From an uncultured Lachnospiraceae bacterium (GTDB taxonomy: Bacteria > Bacillota > Clostridia > Lachnospirales > Lachnospiraceae): a DNA stretch of 17,842 nucleotides. Under the pieces are notes generated by a model. It was not told the origin of the DNA and did no database searches. It was given only the letters and a program-made list of their open reading frames with translations. Positions 1 to 7,421 of this stretch are shown here, in pieces. Numbering within the stretch: the stretch's first letter is position 1; each line of letters opens with the position of its first letter. The stretch lies in NCBI GenBank assembly GCA_905201915.1, contig CAJKQE010000041.1:1-17842 (forward strand). Reading direction: 5' to 3'. Both the position numbers and the translations under genes were made by a program.

Positions 1-301
1 TTGCCAGATAATCATTGGCTCCTGCATCCAATCCTTCCACCTTATCATCCACTTCAGACTTTGCTGTCAATAATAGAATAGGTATCAGATTGCCCTTTTC
101 CCGAACTTTTCGTAAAACGGTAAGACCGTCTACCTTAGGCATCATAATATCTAAGATTACCCCATCATAATTATCCATTTCCAGATACTCTAATGCGCTT
201 TGTCCATCATAGACGGCATCCACAGAATAGTTATTTCTCTCTAAAATCGCTACTAATGCTTTTGATAACGCTTTTTCATCTTCTGCCAACAATAACCGCA
301 T
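1..301 (-). CDS. Two-component response regulator, OmpR-type receiver domain (partial)
   Basis: Only the first 100 codons are present; the gene runs off the left edge. The translation starts MRLLLAEDEKAL and is a CheY-like receiver. The acidic pair is E7-D8, the phospho-acceptor is D51 within LDIMMP, the switch Thr is T79 in LLTAKS, and the conserved Lys should be residue 101, just outside the window after GANDYLA. Receivers of this style usually precede an OmpR/PhoB winged helix, and a sensor kinase gene often follows; both would lie off the left edge. The ATG at 299-301 has a strong GAGGAGG about 7 bases upstream. A TATAAT-like -10 reads on the minus strand at 381-386, but no good -35 goes with it. 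The receiver fold is clear; the output domain and target genes are unknown. Confidence 0.88.
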   Translation of the reverse strand, partial: MRLLLAEDEKALSKALVAILERNNYSVDAVYDGQSALEYLEMDNYDGVILDIMMPKVDGLTVLRKVREKGNLIPILLLTAKSEVDDKVEGLDAGANDYLA

Positions 302-450
302 GTATGTTCCTCCTCATTCAATTACCTTTTCATACAATCAAATACATCTATTTCTTTCTAAGAATATATGTATGACCTTAATTATACTTAAAAACACGAT
401 TAATATGGCATAAAAATGGCTTTCCAAATATTTTTTGATAATTCCTTCTG

Positions 451-743
451 TCAGTGTTCTCCAAAGACCTCAAGGATTTTATCTACCTCATCTCCTCGAA
501 CAGTAATGTCACACAAGGATTCATGCTTTCTCTCCTGCTCCAATGCCAGCAACCGCAATTTCTTCTCTTTCAAATCACAATTTTTCATCAAAATATTCTC
601 AATCAATTTATCCTTGCTCTTTTTACAATATACCATTAGTGTAGGATATTGGCGCTTTAAGGTAATGGCTCCACAGAATTTGTGTTTAAATCACATAACA
701 CATCGTCCCAATCCACTCCAATTGTAATTTTTCGTAATCCCAT
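451..743 (-). pseudogene. Frameshifted remnant starting like a HAD-type 5'-nucleotidase
   Basis: A start with a good RBS (AGAGGG) at 743 encodes MGLRKITIGVDWDDVLCDLN. This resembles the N-terminal DxD segment of HAD-superfamily deoxyribonucleotidases (GVDxDDVLxDLN). The frame stops after 28 codons at 657-659. A second minus frame is open from about 690 to 451 and encodes a basic, helical tail (residues such as KEKKLRLLALEQERKHE, ending EVFGEH). Its first ATG, at 636, has no visible RBS. I read this as one gene broken by a frameshift near 660-690, probably with a large deletion, because a functional HAD nucleotidase needs about 180 residues. I do not recognise the tail, and it could come from another gene. 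The remaining non-coding parts of 302-861 hold only AT-rich spacer, the response regulator leader and the pyk terminator. Confidence 0.45.
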
Positions 744-800
744 ATTATTTCCCTCTCTGCTCTTTTTCTGAGTATAGCATTTTTTCCGTTTATAGTATAT

Positions 801-854
801 ACAAAAAAATAAAACAGCTATTGCATTAAACATTGTATGCTAATGCAATAGCTG
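801..854 (-). terminator. Rho-independent terminator of the pyk operon
   Basis: A perfect 14-bp inverted repeat (arms 815-828 and 841-854, 12-base loop) lies just after the pyk stop. On the minus strand it is followed by a T-rich run (TTTTATTTTTTTG, 801-814). On the plus strand the downstream side also has CTATTTTTT, so it may work in both directions. Confidence 0.9.
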
Positions 855-861
855 CTATTTT

Positions 862-2298
862 TTAAATTACTTCCATAACATGAAGCATGTTTGTAACATT
901 TGCCTCTGCCTTACTGTTATTTGTCGCTGGATCTCCTGCTGTCACAACTACAAGCTGACCTTTTTTCACCAAGTTTTTCTCTTTCAAAGTTTCCATAGCA
1001 TTTAAAATAACATTCTCTGCCGTATCCCTCGTATATCCCTTTAATGGTGTAACACCCCAATAAAGCTGCATTTTACGCTCTACTCTTTCATTTGGAGTAA
1101 TAGCATAAATAGGCATAACCGGACGGAAACTGGAAATCAGGCGAGCTGTCTTTCCTGACATAGTTGGTGTTGCAATACAATCAGCCTCAATATTTCTAGC
1201 TGTACGAACAGAGGCAATTCCAATGGCACAGGATACTTTTGTCTTCTTATACATGGTTCTATGCATAATATATTGATCATAATTTACATACTTCTCTGTA
1301 TTTTCTGCAATTTCATTCATCATTTTCAAAGCTTCTACAGGGTATTTTCCTGCTGCTGTTTCACCGGAAAGCATAATAGCATCTGTTCCATCATAAATCG
1401 CATTCGCCACATCTGTTACCTCTGCACGAGTAGGACGTGGATTACGAATCATAGAATCCAGCATCTGCGTTGCTGTGATAACAGGAATATAATTCGCATT
1501 ACATTTATGAATAATCATCTTCTGAATATGAGGAACCTGTGGAGCAGGAATTTCCACTCCCAAATCACCTCTGGCTACCATAATACCATCTGCCACTTCA
1601 ATGATTTCATCAATATTTTCCAGACCTTCTGCATTCTCAATCTTAGCAATAATTGCAATTTCTTCGGCATGATGTTCTTTAAGGATTTTACGAATTTCCT
1701 TCACACCTTCTGCATTTCTGATAAAAGAAGCTGCAATAAAATCTATTTTTTGTTCAATACCAAAGATAATGTCTGCTTTATCTTTTTCCGTAACAACAGG
1801 CAGCTTTACTTTTACATTTGGAACGTTAATTCCTTTCTTTTCTCCCAGTTCTCCTCCATTTACCACACGGCAATGAATAGCATCATCCGCTACTCCTTTT
1901 ACTTCCAATTCGATTAAACCGTCATCAATTAAAATACAATTTCCCGGCTCTACATCTTCTGTAAGCCCTGCATAGGTAATGGAACAGCCGGAAGCATTTC
2001 CTACAATCTCTTTTGTATATAAAGTAAAATCTGCCCCTTCTGACAACATTACTTTTTTTCCGTTTTCCAAAACGCCAGTACGAATTTCCGGTCCTTTTGT
2101 ATCAAGAAGAATTGCAACAGGTTTTCCCTGTTCTTCTCTGACACGTTTTAATAAATCCATACGATTGCGCTGTTCTTCGTAATCTCCATGCGAAAAGTTA
2201 AAACGGGCTACATTCATCCCATTTTTTACCAGAGCCTCCATAATGTCCTTATTATCCGTATTTGGTCCCATAGTACAAACAATTTTTGTCTTACGCAT
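862..2298 (-). CDS. pyk: Pyruvate kinase
   Basis: Last step of glycolysis: phosphoenolpyruvate plus ADP to pyruvate plus ATP, in the cytosol. The 478 residues fit a Firmicutes enzyme without the extra C-terminal PEP-utiliser domain. Visible landmarks: N-terminal KTKIVCTMGP; R32, N34 and S36 in ARFNFSHG; DTKGPEIRTG (66-75); catalytic K219 and metal ligand E221 in IIAKIEN; D245 in VARGDLGVEIP; T277 in ITATQML; then the NPRPTRAEVTDVANA segment (286-300) and the C-terminal allosteric domain (about 345-478). The Glu at position 71, in the GPEIR motif, is the residue associated in this family with dependence on K+, so I infer a K+-dependent enzyme. The start has an AGGAGG overlapping the end of the upstream rhomboid-like gene, whose stop is 13 bases away, so the two are translated from one message. 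It is the last gene of its operon and is followed by a strong terminator. Confidence 0.97.
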   Translation of the reverse strand: MRKTKIVCTMGPNTDNKDIMEALVKNGMNVARFNFSHGDYEEQRNRMDLLKRVREEQGKPVAILLDTKGPEIRTGVLENGKKVMLSEGADFTLYTKEIVGNASGCSITYAGLTEDVEPGNCILIDDGLIELEVKGVADDAIHCRVVNGGELGEKKGINVPNVKVKLPVVTEKDKADIIFGIEQKIDFIAASFIRNAEGVKEIRKILKEHHAEEIAIIAKIENAEGLENIDEIIEVADGIMVARGDLGVEIPAPQVPHIQKMIIHKCNANYIPVITATQMLDSMIRNPRPTRAEVTDVANAIYDGTDAIMLSGETAAGKYPVEALKMMNEIAENTEKYVNYDQYIMHRTMYKKTKVSCAIGIASVRTARNIEADCIATPTMSGKTARLISSFRPVMPIYAITPNERVERKMQLYWGVTPLKGYTRDTAENVILNAMETLKEKNLVKKGQLVVVTAGDPATNNSKAEANVTNMLHVMEVI

Positions 2299-2311
2299 GC
2301 AAGTAATCCTC

Positions 2312-3163
2312 CTATTTTATATGCTGATGAGTAAACAGATGATCCTGACAGTATTCATAATTTCCATTACACTTTGAACAATAGCGAAACTCCAAATGTT
2401 CTCCGTCTTTTTCTGTCCGTCCGCATACTGCACATTTATGTCTGGTTCCTCCCGGTGTCATCTGCGGATGAACAGCCTTTTTAAACTGTTGTTTTCTGTG
2501 AATTTCCTGAGGAGATATTCTCCTATAATTTCTTGTCATTAAAAAGTAAATAATAAAATTCAAAAGTGATGCAATGATTACAGTACGTGTACCCCATCCA
2601 CCTCTAATCATATCGTAAACCAGATACGCCACATCTAAAAGTGCCAGATACTTTATTTTAATGGGAATAATCATCATAAACAGCACTTCCATATCCGGAT
2701 AATTCATGGCAAAAGCAAGGAAAATAGACAAGTTAATATAATAAGTTGAAAAACTCATTCCGTTAATCAAGGAATACATTTCATTTGGTCCTGTAAGGAA
2801 ATACAGAACAAATGCACCAATTACTGTACAAAGCATTCCGCCTAAAATATAAACATTATAGCGAAATGCTCCCCAGGTTCGCTCCAGCGATGTTCCCAGA
2901 TAATAATAAAAGGACAGCATAATCAGCACAAAAATAATATTAGAGCTTGACGGCGGTATTAAAATCCATGAAACAATTCTCCATATCTGTCCATGCATAA
3001 TATGATAAGGACTTAAAAGCAGATACTGGAAAAAATTTCCGCCAAATGCCTGCCCAATATACAACAAAATATATCCTATGGCATAGCACCCTATCATATA
3101 CTTTGTCAAATTGTGTATGGCATATCTTCCATACTTCCGTTCCATTTTGTTTAAAAAATTCAT
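2312..3163 (-). CDS. Rhomboid-like membrane protein with C-terminal zinc ribbon, probably not a protease
   Basis: A 283-residue integral membrane protein. About six hydrophobic helices lie near residues 21-40, 74-92, 103-124, 140-155, 158-183 and 194-210. The arrangement resembles the rhomboid family, including LERTWGAFRYNVYILGGM (93-110), the position of the rhomboid L1 loop and second helix. The catalytic GxSG motif is not present; the matching stretch reads LINGMSFSTYYIN. No conserved catalytic His is apparent, so I infer a pseudoprotease. A soluble tail (about 240-283) has paired cysteines: CAVC at 244-247, CSKC at 262-265, then C272 and nearby His, typical of a zinc ribbon facing the cytosol. 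RBS AAAGGAG precedes the ATG. It lies 24 bases after corA and 13 bases before pyk, inside one operon. The substrate or partner is unknown. Confidence 0.75.
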   Translation of the reverse strand: MNFLNKMERKYGRYAIHNLTKYMIGCYAIGYILLYIGQAFGGNFFQYLLLSPYHIMHGQIWRIVSWILIPPSSSNIIFVLIMLSFYYYLGTSLERTWGAFRYNVYILGGMLCTVIGAFVLYFLTGPNEMYSLINGMSFSTYYINLSIFLAFAMNYPDMEVLFMMIIPIKIKYLALLDVAYLVYDMIRGGWGTRTVIIASLLNFIIYFLMTRNYRRISPQEIHRKQQFKKAVHPQMTPGGTRHKCAVCGRTEKDGEHLEFRYCSKCNGNYEYCQDHLFTHQHIK

Positions 3164-3187
3164 AATGTCTCCTTTAGCAACTGCTTA

Positions 3188-4129
3188 TTAAAATAAATTC
3201 TTTTTGGAAAAGATAAATGCCACTATCAGACTTAAAAGCAGTGAAAGTATAATTACAATAACAAATCCCTCCGGATGAGATGCAAAAGGCATCCCCTTGA
3301 GGTTTACATTCATTCCATAAGCACTAAAAATCATCGTAGGAATTGACATAACAATCGTAACTGTTGCCAAAAATTTCATAACAATATTCAAATTATTTGA
3401 TACAATAGAAGCAAATGCCTCTGTCATTCCACTTAAAATCCCACTATATACATTTGCCATCTCAATGGCCTGCTTATTCTCTATAATAACATCTTCCAGC
3501 AAATCCGTATCATCCGGATATTGCTTAATACGCTCTACTTTTAAAAGCTTTTCCAGCACCATTTCATTCGATCTCAATGAGGTAGTAAAGTACACCAGCG
3601 ATTTTTCCAGTTCCAGAAGCTCAATCAGTTCTTTATTTTTTGTAGACTCCTGAAGCTTTTCTTCTACTTCTTCACTTTTCTTATCTATAATACGCAGATA
3701 ATGCAGGAACATACTTGCATTTTTATACAAAATCTGAAGAATAAATCTAGTTTTCATATACGTATAAAAATTACGGACACGTCCATCCATAAAGCGCCCC
3801 AGAACTGAGGTATCTTCCAGACATACCGTAATAATAATCTCATCTGTTACAATAATTGATAAAGGAATGGTGCCGTACCAGTCCTTCTCTCCCCTTTCCT
3901 CCAAAATTGGAGTATCCACAATAATCAAAGTGTAATCATCTTCCACCTCAATACGTGAACGTTCTTCCTCATCCAAAGGCGCTCTCAAGTCATCTACTTC
4001 AATATGGTACTTCCTTGCAACCTCAAAAATTTCCGTTGCCGTAGGATCGGTAAGTGCAAGCCAGCAGCCTTCACTGGCTTCTTCTACCTGATGAATTTTT
4101 CCATCAATTGTTTTAAATATTCTAATCAT
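3188..4129 (-). CDS. corA: CorA-family magnesium/divalent metal transporter
   Basis: Homopentameric inner-membrane channel for Mg2+ (also Co2+ or Ni2+ in some members). From the chosen start the protein has 313 residues: a soluble alpha/beta N-terminal domain, a long acidic helical stalk (about 145-240), and two C-terminal membrane helices (about 249-269 and 288-308). The family signature YGMN lies at the end of the first helix (GMN at 272-274). The short periplasmic loop and basic C-terminal tail (SKKNLF) also fit. An in-frame ATG at 4144 adds five codons, but the Shine-Dalgarno sequence (GAAGGGAG) lies inside those codons, so the ATG at 4127-4129 is preferred. The gene is followed by the rhomboid-like gene after 24 bases. 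Upstream, a short leader ORF overlaps the start and a hairpin covers its RBS, pointing to translational control. Metal specificity cannot be read from the sequence. Confidence 0.93.
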   Translation of the reverse strand: MIRIFKTIDGKIHQVEEASEGCWLALTDPTATEIFEVARKYHIEVDDLRAPLDEEERSRIEVEDDYTLIIVDTPILEERGEKDWYGTIPLSIIVTDEIIITVCLEDTSVLGRFMDGRVRNFYTYMKTRFILQILYKNASMFLHYLRIIDKKSEEVEEKLQESTKNKELIELLELEKSLVYFTTSLRSNEMVLEKLLKVERIKQYPDDTDLLEDVIIENKQAIEMANVYSGILSGMTEAFASIVSNNLNIVMKFLATVTIVMSIPTMIFSAYGMNVNLKGMPFASHPEGFVIVIILSLLLSLIVAFIFSKKNLF

Positions 4130-4244
4130 GGTTTCTCCCTTCATATCCCATAAGGCAGAACATGAAAGGAGGCCTGCCCGCAGGAATATGGATTTCTTTT
4201 TTTATTCTGTTTTTAATATCCCCGGGGTAAGGCCCGCTTTCCAT
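4122..4244 (-). CDS. Putative 40-residue leader peptide overlapping the corA start
   Basis: An ATG at 4242-4244 is preceded by AAGGAAG with a 9-base gap. It opens a 40-codon frame beginning MESGPYPGDIKNR and ending GYEGRNHD. Its TAG stop (4122-4124) lies 3 bases beyond the corA ATG (4127-4129), so the two frames overlap by 8 bases, a classic translational coupling layout. It carries five prolines (P5, P7, P21, P25, P26), with GPYPG and AGRPPF stretches, and is unusually GC-rich for this AT-rich neighbourhood. The lactonase stop is only 31 bases upstream. Proline-rich leader peptides control Mg2+ transporter genes in enterobacteria (mgtL, corL), but sequence kinship is not expected. Alternatively it is a chance frame in an untranslated leader; the good SD and the stop-start overlap argue against this. 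Confidence 0.5.
   Translation of the reverse strand: MESGPYPGDIKNRIKKEIHIPAGRPPFMFCLMGYEGRNHD
4135..4171 (-). promoter_or_regulatory. Hairpin sequestering the corA ribosome binding site
   Basis: In the minus-strand RNA, CUCCUUUCAU (4162-4171) can pair along all ten positions with AUGAAGGGAG (4135-4144), with one G-U wobble and a 17-base loop. The second arm contains the corA Shine-Dalgarno sequence. A ribosome translating the leader ORF would melt the stem. The same anti-SD segment can also pair with about six bases of the leader ORF's own SD, allowing alternative folds. The pairing is seen directly; the regulatory role is inferred. Confidence 0.5.
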
Positions 4245-4275
4245 AATTTTGCACTTCCTTTTTTCTTAAATTTGT

Positions 4276-5331
4276 TTATTCTTGACATTTAGAGAAAACA
4301 ATGCTGTTTGGTGTTTCTACTTTCATAGGTTTCCCTTTCATTATCAGCAATTTTTTCTCATAATCAATAGCAAATGTAGTAATAGAATTTGACTCATGAT
4401 TTACTACTGCCAAATGTTTTCCGTCTGGGAAAATTGCCAAATCCTTCGGATAATTTCCACTGATTGGCAAAATACATTGTTTTTCTAAAAGACCGGTCTG
4501 TTCATCTCTCTTATACATGGCAACCGTATCTTCTCCTGCTGTTGAGCAAAAAACATATTTACCATCCGGTGACATACAAAGACCGGAAGTTGCATCATGA
4601 GTTTCATCATCGTGAGAAGCCAATGTACTTTCTGTCTGCAGCAATTCAAAAACAGGGTTTTTGCCGCTTCCGTCATAGCTGTATACCTGAATGGTATTAT
4701 TCAGTTCATAAATCAAATATGCAAATTTTCCATCTTTACTGAATTTTATTTTTTTAGGTCCTGATTCCCTGTGGCATCTTAAAATATCCACCAGTTCCAG
4801 ACGTTTTGTTCTTCTGTTTACTCTGTAAATTTTAATCTGGTCAATTCCATTATCTACTGCACATAAATATTTATTGTCCGGTGTAGGACGCACACAGCTT
4901 ACATGAGGGCGGAAATTTCTCTCTCCTACACTTCCCAGCCCTTTATGAAATACACCATCTACTACGCTTCCCAATCGTCCGTCACGATGTGTATGCACCA
5001 CTGTTACCTTTCCATCATGATAGCCTGCTACAAAAAGATATTTTCCTTCTTCGTCTGTAGACAAGTGACAACCTCTCATTCCATCAATATCAACTTTGTT
5101 AATGAATGTCAAATCACCATCTGCCTCAATAGCAAATACAGCTACACCTTCATCTGCAATAGAATAAAGATATTTCCCGTTTAAAGACTTTGCCAGATGG
5201 GATGAATTATTTACCGGAACTACTTTTCTTTCAGAAAGTGTTCCCTCTTCCACATTTACATCATACAAATGAATTCCAATACTACTCCCATGGGTATATG
5301 TTCCGACATACGCTACATACTTTTCTTTCAT
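4276..5331 (-). CDS. Beta-propeller lactonase family protein (6-phosphogluconolactonase-like)
   Basis: A 351-residue cytosolic protein of the seven-bladed propeller lactonase family (YbhE/Pgl type, PF10282). It has no signal peptide. Repeating blade strands are easy to see: YVAYVGTYT, GKYLYSIADEGVAVF, GKYLFVAGYHDGKVTV, NKYLCAVDNGIDQIKIY, GKFAYLIYELNNTIQVY, GKYVFCSTAGEDTVAMY, GKHLAVVNHESNSITTF. The best-known member hydrolyses 6-phosphogluconolactone in the pentose phosphate pathway. Here the usual GPRH motif reads GPKK (191-194) and the usual PRD reads PKD (295-297), while H143 and E209 are kept. Both changes put Lys where Arg is expected at proposed active-site positions, so substrate and activity are uncertain. 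The ATG has GGGAGGG about 11 bases upstream. It heads the operon leading to corA, with a promoter at 5403-5431. Confidence 0.88.
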   Translation of the reverse strand: MKEKYVAYVGTYTHGSSIGIHLYDVNVEEGTLSERKVVPVNNSSHLAKSLNGKYLYSIADEGVAVFAIEADGDLTFINKVDIDGMRGCHLSTDEEGKYLFVAGYHDGKVTVVHTHRDGRLGSVVDGVFHKGLGSVGERNFRPHVSCVRPTPDNKYLCAVDNGIDQIKIYRVNRRTKRLELVDILRCHRESGPKKIKFSKDGKFAYLIYELNNTIQVYSYDGSGKNPVFELLQTESTLASHDDETHDATSGLCMSPDGKYVFCSTAGEDTVAMYKRDEQTGLLEKQCILPISGNYPKDLAIFPDGKHLAVVNHESNSITTFAIDYEKKLLIMKGKPMKVETPNSIVFSKCQE

Positions 5332-5402
5332 CTATTCAATACCCTCCCATTTTTATTTGTCTCACTACATAATAAATGATACTTTTCTAAGATATCAAAA
5401 AT

Positions 5403-5431
5403 ATTCTACCACAAAGTTTTTTTTAATACAA
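5403..5431 (-). promoter_or_regulatory. Sigma-A promoter for the lactonase-corA-rhomboid-pyk operon
   Basis: On the minus strand, a -35 TTGTAT (5426-5431), a 17-base spacer and a -10 TAGAAT (5403-5408) preceded by TGTGG. It lies about 72 bases upstream of the lactonase ATG and back to back with the pot promoter. Confidence 0.6.
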
Positions 5432-5454
5432 TGTAACTTTGAAGTTTTTACATA

Positions 5455-5482
5455 TTGACATGTATTTTTCATTTAGTATAAT
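5455..5482 (+). promoter_or_regulatory. Consensus sigma-A promoter for the pot operon
   Basis: A perfect -35 TTGACA (5455-5460), a 16-base spacer and a perfect -10 TATAAT (5477-5482). Transcription should start near 5489, leaving a leader of about 50 bases, too short for a known riboswitch. No obvious operator palindrome was seen. Confidence 0.85.
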
Positions 5483-5539
5483 AATTTTCAGAATGGATTT
5501 TTCTAGCTTAAAATATTGTTTTTACAGAGGAGGAGTACA

Positions 5540-6613
5540 ATGAGTCACAATTTAGTCACTTTAACAGATATATCAAAAAGCTTTGGTGATCAGTTAATTT
5601 TAGATAAATTAAATCTATCCATACGAGAAAATGAATTTCTCACACTTTTAGGTCCCAGCGGTTGCGGAAAAACAACAACACTTCGTATTTTAGGAGGCTT
5701 CGAAGCTCCTGACAGTGGTCAGGTTATTTTTGACGGTCAGAATATTACAAACCTTCCTCCGAACAAGCGAAACCTCAATACTGTTTTCCAAAAATATGCA
5801 CTGTTTTCTCACATGAATATCGAAGAAAATATTGCTTTTGGACTGAAAATTTCCGGAAAAAGTGCTTCTTATATTAAAGACAAGGTAAGATACGCTTTAA
5901 AACTGGTAAATCTTGATGGTTATGAAAATCGTCTACCCGACTCTTTAAGCGGTGGTCAGCAACAACGTGTTGCTATTGCACGAGCTATTGTAAATGAACC
6001 TCGGCTTTTGCTGCTTGATGAACCCCTAGGCGCGCTGGATTTAAAACTCCGTCAGGACATGCAATATGAACTTATTCGATTAAAAAATGAACTAGGTATT
6101 ACCTTTATCTATGTTACCCATGATCAAGAAGAAGCCCTTACCATGTCTGATACCATTGTGGTTATGAATCAGGGCTACATTCAGCAGATGGGTTCACCAG
6201 AGGATATTTACAATGAACCTCAAAATGCTTTTGTTGCCGATTTTATCGGTGAAAGTAACATCATTTCCGGCATTATGCTGGAAGATAAATTAGTGGAAAT
6301 TCTGGGAGCAAAATTCCCTTGTGTAGATGTTGGATTTGGAAAAAATAAGCCTGTTGACGTAGTAATCCGACCGGAAGATGTGGATTTACTCCCACCTGAA
6401 GAGGGTACTATACAAGGTGTTGTTACCCACCTTATTTTCAAGGGTGTACATTACGAAATGGAAGTAGAAGCAAACGGCTTTGAATGGCTGGTACACAGCA
6501 CAGATATGTTCCCTGTAGGACAAAAAGTGGGCATTCATGTAAATCCTTTTGATATCCAGATTATGAACAAACCGGAGTCAGAAGATGAGGAGGCAATTGG
6601 CGTCAATGAATAA
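5540..6613 (+). CDS. potA: Polyamine (spermidine/putrescine) ABC importer, ATP-binding subunit
   Basis: Cytoplasmic ATPase that powers polyamine uptake through PotB and PotC. From the ATG at 5540 it has 357 residues. Walker A GPSGCGKT lies at 38-45, the ABC signature LSGGQQQR at 136-143, Walker B LLLLDEP at 156-162 with D-loop GALD, and the switch His in YVTHDQEEA at 194. A TOBE-type regulatory domain follows (about 265-340). Length and domain order match PotA/CUT1-type importers. An in-frame ATG at 5516 is possible, but GAGGAGG sits 7 bases before 5540, which decides the start. It is the first gene of potA-potB-potCD under a consensus promoter. Spermidine versus putrescine preference cannot be told from this subunit. 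Confidence 0.95.
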   Translation: MSHNLVTLTDISKSFGDQLILDKLNLSIRENEFLTLLGPSGCGKTTTLRILGGFEAPDSGQVIFDGQNITNLPPNKRNLNTVFQKYALFSHMNIEENIAFGLKISGKSASYIKDKVRYALKLVNLDGYENRLPDSLSGGQQQRVAIARAIVNEPRLLLLDEPLGALDLKLRQDMQYELIRLKNELGITFIYVTHDQEEALTMSDTIVVMNQGYIQQMGSPEDIYNEPQNAFVADFIGESNIISGIMLEDKLVEILGAKFPCVDVGFGKNKPVDVVIRPEDVDLLPPEEGTIQGVVTHLIFKGVHYEMEVEANGFEWLVHSTDMFPVGQKVGIHVNPFDIQIMNKPESEDEEAIGVNE

Positions 6614-7421
6614 AAAGAAATTATTATCCGGTCCATACCTTTTATGGTCCATATCCTTTATTTTAATTCCTCTTGCCATGATTTTATTTTATGGCTTTAC
6701 TAATAACGAAGGACAATTTACCTTTGAAAATGTTTTGGCAATCGGAACAGTGGAAAACTTCAAAGCCCTCTGTCTTTCTCTGATTTTATCCATTATCAGC
6801 ACTATTATTTGCCTGGTATTAGCGTATCCTCTGGCAATGATGCTCTCTAACATGAAAATTAATCAAACCAGTTTCATTGTGTTGCTTTTTATTCTTCCTA
6901 TGTGGATGAACTTTTTGCTTCGTACTATTGCATGGCAGACTTTACTGGAAAAAAACGGTGTAATCAATCAAATTCTCGGTTTTTTTCATATTCCTCCTTT
7001 ACAGCTGATTAACACTCCTGCTGCTATTGTGTTAGGTATGGTCTATAACTTTCTGCCTTTCATGGTACTGCCTCTTTACAATGCACTTTGTAAAATTGAC
7101 AGGGATGTTATTTTCGCTGCCAGAGATTTAGGAGCTACTTCTTTTTATACTTTTCGAAAGATTATCTTTCCTTTAAGTCTGCCAGGAGTTATCAGTGGAA
7201 TTACCATGGTCTTTGTACCGGCTCTCACTACTTTCGTTATCTCTGATCTTTTGGGCGGAAGTAAAATTCTCCTTATTGGAAATGTCATTGACAGACAATT
7301 TCAGCAGGGAAGCAACTGGCACGTAGGAAGCGGTCTTTCTCTTGTATTAATGATTTTTATTTTAATCAGCATGATTTTAACAGGAAAATACGATAAAAAC
7401 GGACAAGGAGGGTTATTCTAA
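6606..7421 (+). CDS. potB: Polyamine ABC importer, permease subunit PotB
   Basis: Inner-membrane half of the transport channel. It has 271 residues from the ATG at 6606 and six predicted membrane helices, starting with PYLLWSISFILIPLAMILFY. The EAA coupling loop, which contacts PotA, is at about 168-199 (FAARDLGATSFYTF, then a Gly after LPGVISG). The start at 6606 overlaps the potA stop by 8 bases and gives the family-typical MNKKKLLSGPYLLW beginning, with AGGAGG 12 bases upstream. An alternative ATG at 6585 would add seven residues. The gene ends in TAATG, sharing one base with potCD, so all three are translationally linked. Confidence 0.94.
   Translation: MNKKKLLSGPYLLWSISFILIPLAMILFYGFTNNEGQFTFENVLAIGTVENFKALCLSLILSIISTIICLVLAYPLAMMLSNMKINQTSFIVLLFILPMWMNFLLRTIAWQTLLEKNGVINQILGFFHIPPLQLINTPAAIVLGMVYNFLPFMVLPLYNALCKIDRDVIFAARDLGATSFYTFRKIIFPLSLPGVISGITMVFVPALTTFVISDLLGGSKILLIGNVIDRQFQQGSNWHVGSGLSLVLMIFILISMILTGKYDKNGQGGLF

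Noticed and set aside
416..727. 103-codon plus-strand frame
   Set aside because: Runs opposite to the decayed minus gene, has no RBS, and its composition looks like random AT-rich DNA.
1261..1917. 218-codon open frame on the plus strand inside pyk
   Set aside because: It is antisense to highly conserved pyruvate kinase motifs, has low-complexity I/F/N-rich composition and no RBS; a shadow of the real gene.
4122..4275. M-box (ykoK) magnesium riboswitch before corA
   Set aside because: The gap to the lactonase is too short for the roughly 160-base M-box and no matching helices were found; the simpler SD-covering hairpin explains the structure.
5483..5539. Riboswitch or polyamine-sensing leader before potA
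   Set aside because: The leader is only about 50 bases, AT-rich, with no stable helix visible.
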